Source of the DNA: Actinomycetota bacterium
Lineage (GTDB): Bacteria > Actinomycetota > Actinomycetes > Propionibacteriales > Propionibacteriaceae
Direction of reading: 5' to 3'
DNA length: 64,000 nucleotides
NCBI GenBank assembly: GCA_020161755.1
Contig: JAIUOS010000005.1
Location: 1-64,000, forward strand
Below are positions 50,281-57,019 of this stretch, piece after piece (the first letter of the stretch is position 1; each line of letters begins with the position of its first letter). A program made the position numbers and the translations under genes. The notes beneath the pieces were generated by a model. That model had not been told where the DNA came from and did not search any database. It worked only from the letters and a program-made list of their open reading frames with translations.

Positions 50281-50468
50281 CACGATCTTCCCCGGGTCAT
50301 GCACCGCCAGCGGTTTGCGCCACCGGGCCAGACCGGTCGACAGCGCCCCACCCAGCCCGGTCACGTCCACCGTCCGGGTCAACAACACCCCACCGGCCTG
50401 ACTGAACGCGCGACACGCACCCGGAGCCGACGTTCACCCGCGGGTACAACCTGCCAGTACGCTTTACC
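50272..50468 (-). pseudogene. IS1380-family transposase remnant, N-terminal part
   Basis: The minus-strand frame VKRTGRLYPRVNVGSGCVSR, then AFSQAGGVLLTRTVDVTGLG, then ARWRKPLAVHDPGKIVLDL, corresponds to the start of IS1380-type transposases. It ends abruptly near 50272 at LDL, exactly at the stop of the immunity gene. The rest of the transposase is absent. It marks the right part of the island. Confidence 0.75.
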
Positions 50469-50470
50469 TT

Positions 50471-50539
50471 GAAAGTGCTCCCCGCTCGGACCGAATGTCG
50501 GCTTCAACAACCTCATTCTCCCAAGCCAGGAGCACTTTC
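50471..50539. repeat. 11-bp inverted repeat at the IS remnant edge
   Basis: GAAAGTGCTCC (50471-50481) is exactly inverted as GGAGCACTTTC (50529-50539), 47 bases apart. It lies upstream of the IS1380 fragment and could be part of the element's end. The role is uncertain. Confidence 0.6.
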
Positions 50540-50616
50540 ACCGCTCAAGACACGACCACATCATGAAAGCGCGAGGCTAGCCACCACAGCGCCTCATGGC
50601 CACCGTGCTGGTCGCT

Positions 50617-50751
50617 CTAATTCGTGCCGCCGCCCCCGCTGCTTCCCTTGTTTGAGGCCCTTTCCGGCGGGTTGCCTCCGCCGCCGCACACTCCGCCGCA
50701 GCCGGCGCCGTCGTGCCATGCGCCAACCCTGGCATTCGATGACGCCCCCAC
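50617..50751 (-). CDS. Possible small Gly/Cys-rich frame, 44 aa
   Basis: A GTG-start frame (50751) ends at a TAG at 50617. It encodes a Gly-rich tail with GCGGVCGGGG and SSGGGGTN at the C-terminus. It lies between the IS fragment and moaD, 12 bp downstream of moaD. It may be the remainder of a longer protein whose front was removed by the island. Weak coding evidence. Confidence 0.25.
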   Translation of the reverse strand: MGASSNARVGAWHDGAGCGGVCGGGGNPPERASNKGSSGGGGTN

Positions 50752-50763
50752 GCGTTGGCCGCC

Positions 50764-51003
50764 TCAGCCGCCTGCGAACGGGGGCAGGACGTCCACCCGG
50801 GCGCTGCCCGGGATGCGTTCGGACGGCTCCCGCACGGGGGCGCCGTCGACCAGCAGCGAGCAGGACGCCAGCACGCCCGCGAGCTTCGCGTTGGCACCGG
50901 CGAGACGGCTGATCAGGTCGGACGCGGTCAGGTCGCCGGCGTCCAGCGTGGTCGTGCTGGTGCCGGCCGCGTCCGCCGCCCCGGCGTAGAAGGTGATCTG
51001 CAT
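50764..51003 (-). CDS. moaD: Molybdopterin synthase small subunit MoaD
   Basis: A 79-residue ubiquitin-fold sulfur carrier. It ends in PFAGG, the Gly-Gly terminus that MoeB adenylates and that then becomes a thiocarboxylate for MoaE. The beta-grasp core is seen in MQITFYAGAADAAGTSTTTL at the start and GAPVREPSERIPGSARVDVL near the end. It begins 3 bp after the moaA stop on the minus strand, so both are one transcript. Its last 26 bp are the right copy of the direct repeat that bounds the island, and the gene remains intact. Confidence 0.93.
   Translation of the reverse strand: MQITFYAGAADAAGTSTTTLDAGDLTASDLISRLAGANAKLAGVLASCSLLVDGAPVREPSERIPGSARVDVLPPFAGG
50765..50790 (+). repeat. Right copy of the 26-bp direct repeat (inside moaD)
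   Basis: Identical to 42241-42266. It encodes the end of MoaD on the minus strand. With the left copy it brackets 8.5 kb holding the rhs gene, the immunity gene and two transposase fragments. Confidence 0.9.
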
Positions 51004-51006
51004 CGC

Positions 51007-52053
51007 TCAGCCTCCGATCGAGCTCATGGTGCGCGCCGGCTGCCGGAAACCCGGACGGTCGATGCCGTGCCCGGCGGCCTTGCCGCGGTGGGCGCCCAGC
51101 CACAACCGGGCCAGTTCGGTGTCGGACGCGCCGTCGCGCAGCGGGGTGCGCAGGTCGGTCTCGGTGCGGCTGAACAGGCAGGTGCGCAGCTGGCCGTCCG
51201 CGGTGAGCCGGGTGCGGTCGCAGGCCGCGCAGAACGGGGCGGTCACCGAGGCGATCACGCCGATCCGGCCGGCCGGGTGGTCGTCCGACGCGGCCACCAG
51301 CCACTCCTCGGCCGGGGCGCTGCCGCGCTGCTCGGCCGGGGTGAGGACGAAGCGTGTCCGCAGGGCGGCCAGGATCTCGGCCGAGGGCACCATCGTGCTG
51401 CGGTCCCAGGTGTGCTCGGGGCCCAGCGGCATGTGCTCGATGAACCGCAGCCCGTAGCCGCGGTCGAGGCAGAAGGCGGCCAGCGGCACCACGTCCGCCT
51501 CGTTCACCCCACGCATCACCACGGTGTTGACCTTGATCGGTCGCAGCCCGACGGCCTCGGCGGCGGCCAGGCCGCGCAGGACGTCCGGCAGCCGGTCGCG
51601 CCGGGCGAGCGCGGCGTACCGCTGCCGGTCGAGGGAGTCCAGCGAGATGTTCACCCGGTCGAGCCCGCTCTCGACCAGCCGGTGGACGTGCTTGTCGAGC
51701 CCCACCCCGTTGGTGGTCAGCGACAGTTCCGGCGCGGTGCCCTCGTCGGTGCGCAGCCCGGCGGAGGCGGCGATGATGTCGGCCAGGCCGTGGCGTAGCA
51801 GCGGCTCGCCGCCGGTGAACCGCAGCTTGCGGACTCCGAGCAGGCCCACGGCCACGCCGATCAGGCGGGCCACCTCCTCGTCGGTGAGGACGTCGGGGGT
51901 CGGCAGCCACGGCAGGCCCTCGGCGGGCATGCAGTAGCTGCACCGCAGGTTGCAGCGGTCGGTCAGCGACACCCTCAGGTCGCGCGCGACACGTCCGTGG
52001 GTGTCGCTGAGCGTGCCCAGCGGCAGGACGGTGGTCGGCACCCGGGCTCCCAA
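51007..52053 (-). CDS. moaA: GTP 3',8-cyclase MoaA (radical SAM)
   Basis: A 348-residue radical-SAM enzyme that starts molybdopterin synthesis by converting GTP to 3',8-cyclo-GTP. The N-terminal cluster motif is CNLRCSYC (Cys34, Cys38, Cys41) within TDRCNLRCSYCMPAEG. The second [4Fe-4S] is held by CAACDRTRLTADGQLRTCL near residues 274-292. The C-terminus ends SSIGG; the Gly-Gly tail is needed for activation. It is the first gene of moaA-moaD and divergent from the SufR-like regulator gene with 108 bp between. Confidence 0.97.
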   Translation of the reverse strand: MGARVPTTVLPLGTLSDTHGRVARDLRVSLTDRCNLRCSYCMPAEGLPWLPTPDVLTDEEVARLIGVAVGLLGVRKLRFTGGEPLLRHGLADIIAASAGLRTDEGTAPELSLTTNGVGLDKHVHRLVESGLDRVNISLDSLDRQRYAALARRDRLPDVLRGLAAAEAVGLRPIKVNTVVMRGVNEADVVPLAAFCLDRGYGLRFIEHMPLGPEHTWDRSTMVPSAEILAALRTRFVLTPAEQRGSAPAEEWLVAASDDHPAGRIGVIASVTAPFCAACDRTRLTADGQLRTCLFSRTETDLRTPLRDGASDTELARLWLGAHRGKAAGHGIDRPGFRQPARTMSSIGG

Positions 52054-52161
52054 CGATCGAAGGTCTGGTCCAACCTAACCCGTAATAGTTCCAAAGCTCT
52101 AGTGCAAACCAACTTGCGCGTGGGGGATCATGGGAGCACCCACACCCTGAGGAGGCCTCCG

Positions 52162-52842
52162 ATGACCAGGAGCGGGGCGACGCGCCTCGGCCCGACCCGG
52201 ACCGACGTGCTGCACCACCTGCGCGTCGTCGGCGAGCCGGTGCCGGTCGCGGAGGTGGCCGAGGCACTCGGGCTGCACGCGAACACCACCCGCTTCCACC
52301 TGGACGCCCTCACCGAAGCCGGTCTGGTGGTGCGCGAGGCCGAGGAGCGCAGCCGCCCCGGGCGTCCGAAGATCCTGTACAGCGCAGCGCACGGCCACCG
52401 CAGCCACAGCTACCGCGACCTCGCCGGGGCGATGGTGCGGCACCTGTCCGAGGCGATGGAGGACTGGTCGGAGCGCGCGGTGGCGACCGGCGTGTCGTGG
52501 GGTGAGGGGCTGCGCGCCGAGCGGGGCGCCCTCGCCGCGGACGAGGACCCGCTGGACGGCCTGGTCGACAGCCTGGACGAGCTCGGCTACGCACCCGAAC
52601 TCGTCCCCGGCAGCCGGTTCGCCAACGACGGCGAGACCATCGTCGAACTGCGCAGCTGCCCCTACCGCGAACTGGCGGACGCCGACCCGGAGGGCGTGTG
52701 CAAGGTGCACCTCGGGCTGGTGCGGGGACTGCTCGGCGACGATGCGGACTGGAACGTGCTCGCCATCGAGCCGTTCGTCGCTCCCGGCACCTGCGTGGTG
52801 CGGCTGGAGTCGGTGACCCGCGCCGGGACGGCCGATGCGTGA
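52162..52842 (+). CDS. SufR/COG2345-like HTH regulator with C-terminal Cys motif
   Basis: A 226-residue regulator with an N-terminal winged helix (TRTDVLHHLRVVGEPVPVAE, then VAEALGLHANTTRFHLDALT) and a C-terminal domain with the Cys pattern CPYRELADADPEGVCKVH (about residues 173-190) and a later Cys (PGTCVV). In the SufR-like COG2345 group, similar Cys residues bind an Fe-S cluster and turn the protein into a redox, iron or nitric-oxide sensor. It leads the run regulator-moeA-mobA-moeB-moaC (overlap of 8 bp with moeA) and diverges from moaA. It could therefore tune Moco synthesis to Fe-S status or nitrogen oxides. The ATG at 52162 has GAGGAGG nearby. Confidence 0.8.
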   Translation: MTRSGATRLGPTRTDVLHHLRVVGEPVPVAEVAEALGLHANTTRFHLDALTEAGLVVREAEERSRPGRPKILYSAAHGHRSHSYRDLAGAMVRHLSEAMEDWSERAVATGVSWGEGLRAERGALAADEDPLDGLVDSLDELGYAPELVPGSRFANDGETIVELRSCPYRELADADPEGVCKVHLGLVRGLLGDDADWNVLAIEPFVAPGTCVVRLESVTRAGTADA

Positions 52843-54043
52843 CCTGCTGACCGTCGAGGAGTACCTGGCGGAACTTCTGCTGCTGGTGCGTCCCGACGAC
52901 CGCTGCGAATCGGTGCCGCTGGCCGCTGCGACCGGCCGGGTGCTGGCCGCGGAGGTGGCCTCCACGGCGTCCATCCCGGCGTTCGACAACTCCGCGATGG
53001 ACGGCTACGCCGTGCGCTTCGCCGACGTGGTGGACGCGCCGGTGACCCTGTCCGTGGTCGGTGACGTGCCGGCCGGCAGCCCGCTGGACCCGGCCGCCGG
53101 GCCGGGGGAGTGCGTCCGGATCATGACCGGGGCGCCGCTGCCGACGTTCGCCGACACCGTGGTGCCGGTGGAGCACACCGAGGTACAGCCGGGCGCCGTC
53201 GTGGTGCGGGTCGCCCCCGCGCGCATCGGTCAGCACGTGCGACGGGCGGGGGAGGACATCGCGTCCGGTGCGGTGGTGGCCGGTCCGGGAGCGGTGCTGA
53301 CACCGGCTCGGCTGGGCGCCCTGGCGGCGGCGGGCATCGTGGCGGTGCCGGTGCGGCCCCGCCCGGTGGTGGCGGTGTGCGCGACCGGCGACGAGCTGGT
53401 CACGGACGGCTCGACGCTGCGGCGCGGGCAGATCCACGAGTCGAACTCGGTGGCCCTGGCCGCCGCCCTCGAACGGGACGGGGCGGACGCGCGGCGCAGC
53501 CTCCCGGTGGGCGACGCCCCCGACGCGCTGGCCGCGCGGCTCGACGACCTGGTGACGCAGGGCTGCGACCTGGCGGTGCTCACCGGCGGGGCCAGCGTCG
53601 GCGCCTACGACGTGGTGCGGGACGTGCTCACCGGGGCCGGCGGCACCTTCCGGCACGTGCGGGTGCAGCCGGGCAAGCCGCAGGGCTGGGCGGTGTGGCA
53701 GGGGCTGCCGGTGGTGTCGCTGCCGGGCAACCCGCTGTCGGCGTCGCTGAGCTACGAGGTGTTCGTCCGTCCGCTGCTCGACCACATCCTGGGCCGGCCG
53801 GGCGTGGCGTGGTTCGGCGCGGTGGCCGGCAGCGCGTGGACGTCACCGGCGGGGCGGCGGCAGCTGCTCCCGGTGCGGCTGGGCACCGACGGCGACGGAC
53901 GGCTGGTCGCCGTGCCGTCGCATGTGCGCGGCTCGGCGTCCCACGTGGTCACGTCGCTGGCCGACGCGGACGGGATCGCGGCCGTCGCCGAGGACGTGGA
54001 CGCCGTCGCGCCCGGCGACCTGATCCAGGTGCGGTGGCTGTGA
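52835..54043 (+). CDS. moeA: Molybdopterin molybdenumtransferase MoeA
   Basis: A 402-residue enzyme that inserts molybdate into adenylated molybdopterin. IPAFDNSAMDGYAVRFAD near residues 47-64 is the MoeA start signature. GDELVTDGSTLRRGQIHESN, then TGGASVGAYDVV, belongs to the MoCF-binding domain (about 175-325) shared with MogA. LPGNPLSASLSYEVFVRP and a C-terminal beta-barrel domain (about 335-402) complete it. Overlaps regulator and mobA by a few bases. Confidence 0.95.
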   Translation: MRDLLTVEEYLAELLLLVRPDDRCESVPLAAATGRVLAAEVASTASIPAFDNSAMDGYAVRFADVVDAPVTLSVVGDVPAGSPLDPAAGPGECVRIMTGAPLPTFADTVVPVEHTEVQPGAVVVRVAPARIGQHVRRAGEDIASGAVVAGPGAVLTPARLGALAAAGIVAVPVRPRPVVAVCATGDELVTDGSTLRRGQIHESNSVALAAALERDGADARRSLPVGDAPDALAARLDDLVTQGCDLAVLTGGASVGAYDVVRDVLTGAGGTFRHVRVQPGKPQGWAVWQGLPVVSLPGNPLSASLSYEVFVRPLLDHILGRPGVAWFGAVAGSAWTSPAGRRQLLPVRLGTDGDGRLVAVPSHVRGSASHVVTSLADADGIAAVAEDVDAVAPGDLIQVRWL

Positions 54044-54684
54044 TCGAGGACTACGACGCCATCGTGCTGGCCGGGGGCCGTGGCTCCCGGCTGGGCGGGG
54101 TGAACAAGCCGGAGGTGCGGCTGGCCGGACGCCGGCTCCTGGACATCGCGCTGGCCGCTGTCTCCGGCGCCCGCCGGGTGGTCGTCGTCGGTGACGTCGA
54201 GGTGCCGGACGGCGTCCTGCTGACCCGGGAGGACCCGCCCTTCGGCGGTCCCGTCGCCGGGGTGGACGCCGGCATGGCCGCCCTGTCGGCGCAAGGCGTC
54301 GAGGAACGGTCCCTGAGGAGCTCGCGAGGAACGAGCGAGCGTCACGAAGGGCCGTCCCCCTGGACCGTCCTGCTGGCCAGCGACTTGCCGGGTGCGGAGG
54401 CGGCGGTGGCGACGCTGCTCACGTCCGAGCCGGCGGCCGAGCACGACGGTGTCTGCCTGCTCGACGGCGACGGCCGGCTCCAGTGGCTGCTGGGCTGCTA
54501 CCGCACCGAGGCGCTGGCGCGTCGGCTCGGCGAGCGCGGCGACCCGCCGCTGACCGCCATGTGGCGGCTGCTCGAACCGCTGAACCTGCTCGGCGTACCC
54601 GCCCACGGGGCGTCCGTGGAAGACCTGGACACCCCGGCGGACGCCGAACGCTGGGCACGACGGGAGGGTCCGGTCGAATGGTGA
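54040..54684 (+). CDS. mobA: MobA-like molybdenum cofactor guanylyltransferase with an in-frame repeat insertion
   Basis: A 214-residue NTP transferase that would attach GMP to the cofactor (needed for bis-MGD in NarG). The nucleotide loop is IVLAGGRGSRLGGVNKPEV (residues about 9-27). ASDLPG near 113-118 corresponds to the metal-binding DLP site, and LLGCYRTEAL lies near 149-158. Between AALSAQG and WTVLLASDLPG there is an extra segment (about residues 86-106, GVEERSLRSSRGTSERHEG) that is Ser/Arg-rich and repeats a palindromic DNA element. The Rossmann core seems intact, so the enzyme may still work. Starts at GTG 54040 in overlap with the moeA stop. Confidence 0.87.
   Translation: MIEDYDAIVLAGGRGSRLGGVNKPEVRLAGRRLLDIALAAVSGARRVVVVGDVEVPDGVLLTREDPPFGGPVAGVDAGMAALSAQGVEERSLRSSRGTSERHEGPSPWTVLLASDLPGAEAAVATLLTSEPAAEHDGVCLLDGDGRLQWLLGCYRTEALARRLGERGDPPLTAMWRLLEPLNLLGVPAHGASVEDLDTPADAERWARREGPVEW
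54297..54357. repeat. Palindromic repeat element inserted in mobA
   Basis: Starts with CGTCGAGGAACGGTCCCTGA (20 nt, exact match to the reverse strand at 36765-36784 inside narJ) and ends CACGAAGGGCCGTCC. The ends ACGGTCCCT and AGGGCCGT pair, and AGCTCGCGAGG/CGAGCGAGCG make an inner stem. Elements with GGTCCCTGAG...CGAAGGGCC ends are widespread between genes in actinobacteria, as I recall. Here it is inside a coding frame. Confidence 0.7.
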
Positions 54685-55469
54685 GGCTTTCGCCGCTGGT
54701 CGAACCGGGGCCGGAGCTGTCCGCGTCCGACCGGGAGCGGTTCGCCCGGCACCTGCCGGTGCCCGAACTGGGCGAGCTCGCGCAGCGGCGACTGCGCGCC
54801 GCGAAGGTCTGCGTGGTCGGTGCCGGCGGTCTGGGCAGCCCGGCGCTGCTGTACCTGGCCGCGGCCGGCGTCGGCACCCTCGGGGTGGTGGACGCGGACG
54901 CCGTCGAGCTGGTCAACCTCCAGCGGCAGGTGCTGCACACGACCGGGGCCATCGGCAGCCCCAAGGCGGTGAGCGCGGCCGGCCGGCTCACCGAGCTCGA
55001 CCCCGGCATCCGCGTGGTGCCGCACGAGGTGCGGCTGGACGCGTCCAACGCGGCCGAGGTGCTCGGCGGCTACGACCTCGTCCTCGACGCGGTCGACAAC
55101 TTCCCGACCCGCTACCTGATCTCCGACACGTGCGCCGAGCTGGGCCTCCCCGTGGTGTGGGCGGCGGTGCTGGTCACCAGGGCGCAGGTGAGCGTGTTCT
55201 GGGACGCCCCGCGCAGCCCGGACGGGCCGCTGCCCGGCATCACCCTGCGCGACCTGCATCCCGAGCCGCCCGCGCCCGAGAGCTGGGTGACCGCGGCACA
55301 GGTCGGAGTGCTCGGCGCGATGTGCGGGCAGGTCGGGGCGCTGATGGCGACCGAGGCGATCAAGCTGATCACCGGCGCCGGCGACCCGCTGTTCGGCCGC
55401 ATGCTGTACCTGGACACGATGGCCGCCACGTCGGCGACCGTCCCGCTGGTCCCGAGGAGGACGTCGTGA
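54678..55469 (+). CDS. moeB: MoeB/ThiF-type adenylyltransferase
   Basis: A 263-residue E1-like enzyme that adenylates the MoaD C-terminus. The ATP loop GAGGLGSPALLYLAAAGVG is at residues 48-66; FARHLPVPELGELAQRRL near the start and DNFPTRYLISDTC in the middle are typical. The CxxC zinc pairs of E. coli MoeB are missing: HPEPPAPESWVTAAQVGVLG stands where LFPEPPPP...CAEAGVLG is usual. No C-terminal rhodanese domain is present, so the sulfur donor must be another protein. Overlaps mobA by 7 bp and moaC by 4 bp. Confidence 0.9.
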   Translation: MVRLSPLVEPGPELSASDRERFARHLPVPELGELAQRRLRAAKVCVVGAGGLGSPALLYLAAAGVGTLGVVDADAVELVNLQRQVLHTTGAIGSPKAVSAAGRLTELDPGIRVVPHEVRLDASNAAEVLGGYDLVLDAVDNFPTRYLISDTCAELGLPVVWAAVLVTRAQVSVFWDAPRSPDGPLPGITLRDLHPEPPAPESWVTAAQVGVLGAMCGQVGALMATEAIKLITGAGDPLFGRMLYLDTMAATSATVPLVPRRTS

Positions 55470-55939
55470 GCGAGTTCACCCACCTGGACGCGTCCGGGCA
55501 GGCCCGGATGGTCGACGTCACCGGCAAGGACGTGACCGTCCGGACGGCGACCGCCGAGGGCCTGGTGCGCTGTCCCGAGGCCGTGGTGGCTGCGCTGCGG
55601 GCCGGCGAGGTGCCGAAGGGCGACGTCCTGGCGGTGGCCCGGATCGCCGGGATCGCCGCGGCCAAGCGGACGCCCGAACTGCTGCCGCTCGCGCACGTGA
55701 TCGGCGTCCACGGCGTGGCGGTCGACGTCGCGGTCGTCGACGAGGGCGTCACGGTGCGGGCGACCGTCCGTACCGCCGACCGCACCGGCGTCGAGATGGA
55801 GGCGCTGATCGCGGTCTCGGTGGCCGCGCTGGCCGTCGTCGACATGGTCAAGGGCCTGGACAAGCGGGTCGAGATCGCCTCCGTCCGCCTGGTCGCGAAG
55901 TCCGGCGGACGCTCCGGCGACTGGCAGCGCCCCACTTGA
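55466..55939 (+). CDS. moaC: Cyclic pyranopterin monophosphate synthase MoaC
   Basis: A 157-residue enzyme that converts 3',8-cyclo-GTP made by MoaA into cyclic pyranopterin monophosphate. Signatures are MVDVTGKDVTVRTATAEG (about 15-32), KGDVLAVARIAGIAAAKRTP (about 51-70), LLPLAHVIGVHGV with the conserved His near 77, and MVKGLDK (about 132-138) with the catalytic Lys. Ala replaces the Cys of the usual PLCHPL. The start is GTG 55466, overlapping the moeB stop. A 30-bp-stem hairpin follows. Confidence 0.95.
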   Translation: MSEFTHLDASGQARMVDVTGKDVTVRTATAEGLVRCPEAVVAALRAGEVPKGDVLAVARIAGIAAAKRTPELLPLAHVIGVHGVAVDVAVVDEGVTVRATVRTADRTGVEMEALIAVSVAALAVVDMVKGLDKRVEIASVRLVAKSGGRSGDWQRPT

Positions 55940-55942
55940 TCC

Positions 55943-56018
55943 CCGCCGAACGCCACCGTTCCGGTCAAACGCCACGACCTGGGCGGGAGCGTTTGACCGA
56001 AACGGTGGCGTTCGGCGG
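55943..56018. repeat. Long hairpin, 30-bp stem, between moaC and moaE
   Basis: Left arm 55943-55972 and right arm 55989-56018 pair with one mismatch over 30 bp, around a 16-base loop. The arms contain GAACGCCACCGTT and AACGGTGGCGTTC. It lies between convergent genes, so a bidirectional terminator role is likely, although its length and perfection suggest a repeated element. Confidence 0.92.
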
Positions 56019-56029
56019 AAAGCGGCGGG

Positions 56030-56461
56030 TTACAGGCCCGACCAGCGGTAGCTGCCGTCGGCCTCGAACTGCTGCTTCCACACCGGCAGCTGCGCCTTCA
56101 CCTGCTCGACCACCTCGGCGCAGACCGTGAACGCGAGCCGCCGATGCGCGGACGCGACCGCGACGACGAACGCGTTGTCGCCCACCACCAGGTGCCCGAT
56201 GCGGTGGACGGCGGCCACCGTGCAGGCGCCGTCCGGGTCGGCCCCGGCCAGCACCTCAGCGACGACCTCGCCGATGCGTTGCGGCGCGGACGGGTGGCAG
56301 GTGTAGTCGAGCGCGACCACCTCACCGGTGGCCTGCGGGTCGTGGTTGCGGACGACGCCGACGAACTCGACCAGCGCCCCCGCGTCCGGACGGGCGACGA
56401 GCGCGGCCAGCTCGCCGGCCTCGACGGCCGCGTCCCGCACCTCGGCCAGCACGACCGGCAT
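56030..56461 (-). CDS. moaE: Molybdopterin synthase catalytic subunit MoaE
   Basis: A 143-residue subunit that transfers sulfur from MoaD to precursor Z. Motifs are FVGVVRNHDPQATGEVVALD (about residues 33-52), VAAVHRIGHLVVGDNAFVVA (about 83-102) with the His-Arg pair, and SAHRRLAFTVCAEVVEQVKA (about 104-123). The active-site Lys lies in PVWKQQFEADGSYRW (about 126-140). It overlaps mogA by one base (stop/start) and is the second gene of mog-moaE on the minus strand. Confidence 0.95.
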   Translation of the reverse strand: MPVVLAEVRDAAVEAGELAALVARPDAGALVEFVGVVRNHDPQATGEVVALDYTCHPSAPQRIGEVVAEVLAGADPDGACTVAAVHRIGHLVVGDNAFVVAVASAHRRLAFTVCAEVVEQVKAQLPVWKQQFEADGSYRWSGL

Positions 56462-56952
56462 CAGTGGTCACCCCCGGCCAGCTGGTCGAGGATGTGGTCG
56501 ACGAGCGGCAGCACGACCGCGATGCCCTCGCCGGCGGCCCGCGGGCTGCCCGGCAGGTTCACCACGAAGGCTCCGCCGACGCCGTCCACGGCATCGACCA
56601 CACCCGCGATCCCCCTTGTCAGGGCGGCGTGGGACGAGCGCTGCGCCCCGTCCGCGCGGATCAGCTCGGCCACCCCGGGGAGCTGCCGGTCGAGCACCTC
56701 CCGGGTGCCCTCGGGCGTGCGGTCGCGCGGCCCGACCCCGGTGCCGCCGGTGGTCACCACCAGCCGGGCGCCGCTGTCGAGCGCCTCCAGGAGTGCCTGG
56801 CGGACACTGTTCTTGCCGTCGGGGACGACGCTGCGCGTCACCTCGTAGCCGGCCTCGACCAGCGCGGACACCAGCACCGACCCCGAGACGTCCTGGGCCA
56901 GCCCGGCAGCGCAGCGGTCGGACACCGTGATCACGCGGCAGCTCTGCATCAC
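56461..56952 (-). CDS. mog: MogA/MoaB family molybdopterin adenylyltransferase (second copy)
   Basis: A 163-residue MogA/MoaB protein. TTGGTGVGPRDRTPEGTREV (about residues 67-86) is the pterin-binding loop, and LPGSPRAAGEGI (about 134-145) is the second loop. RVITVSDRCAAGLAQDVSGS is the usual start. It is transcribed with moaE in front of which it lies. The other copy at 32023 differs in the second loop (PGSRGG); one may be specialised, as for MoaB versus MogA. Confidence 0.92.
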   Translation of the reverse strand: MMQSCRVITVSDRCAAGLAQDVSGSVLVSALVEAGYEVTRSVVPDGKNSVRQALLEALDSGARLVVTTGGTGVGPRDRTPEGTREVLDRQLPGVAELIRADGAQRSSHAALTRGIAGVVDAVDGVGGAFVVNLPGSPRAAGEGIAVVLPLVDHILDQLAGGDH

Positions 56953-57019
56953 ACCTCCACAATGGACCTTCCGCAGACCGTACCGCGAGCGGCCGCGTCC
57001 TCGTCCGGCCGGGTGGGGC

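Noticed and set aside
42241-50790. Island considered as an integrated self-mobile element or prophage
   Set aside because: No integrase, phage or conjugation gene is present; only transposase fragments remain.
52054-52161. Molybdenum cofactor riboswitch or iron box between moaA and the regulator
   Set aside because: CCAACCTAACCC resembles a piece of an iron box, but the other half is missing; no riboswitch-like fold was evident.
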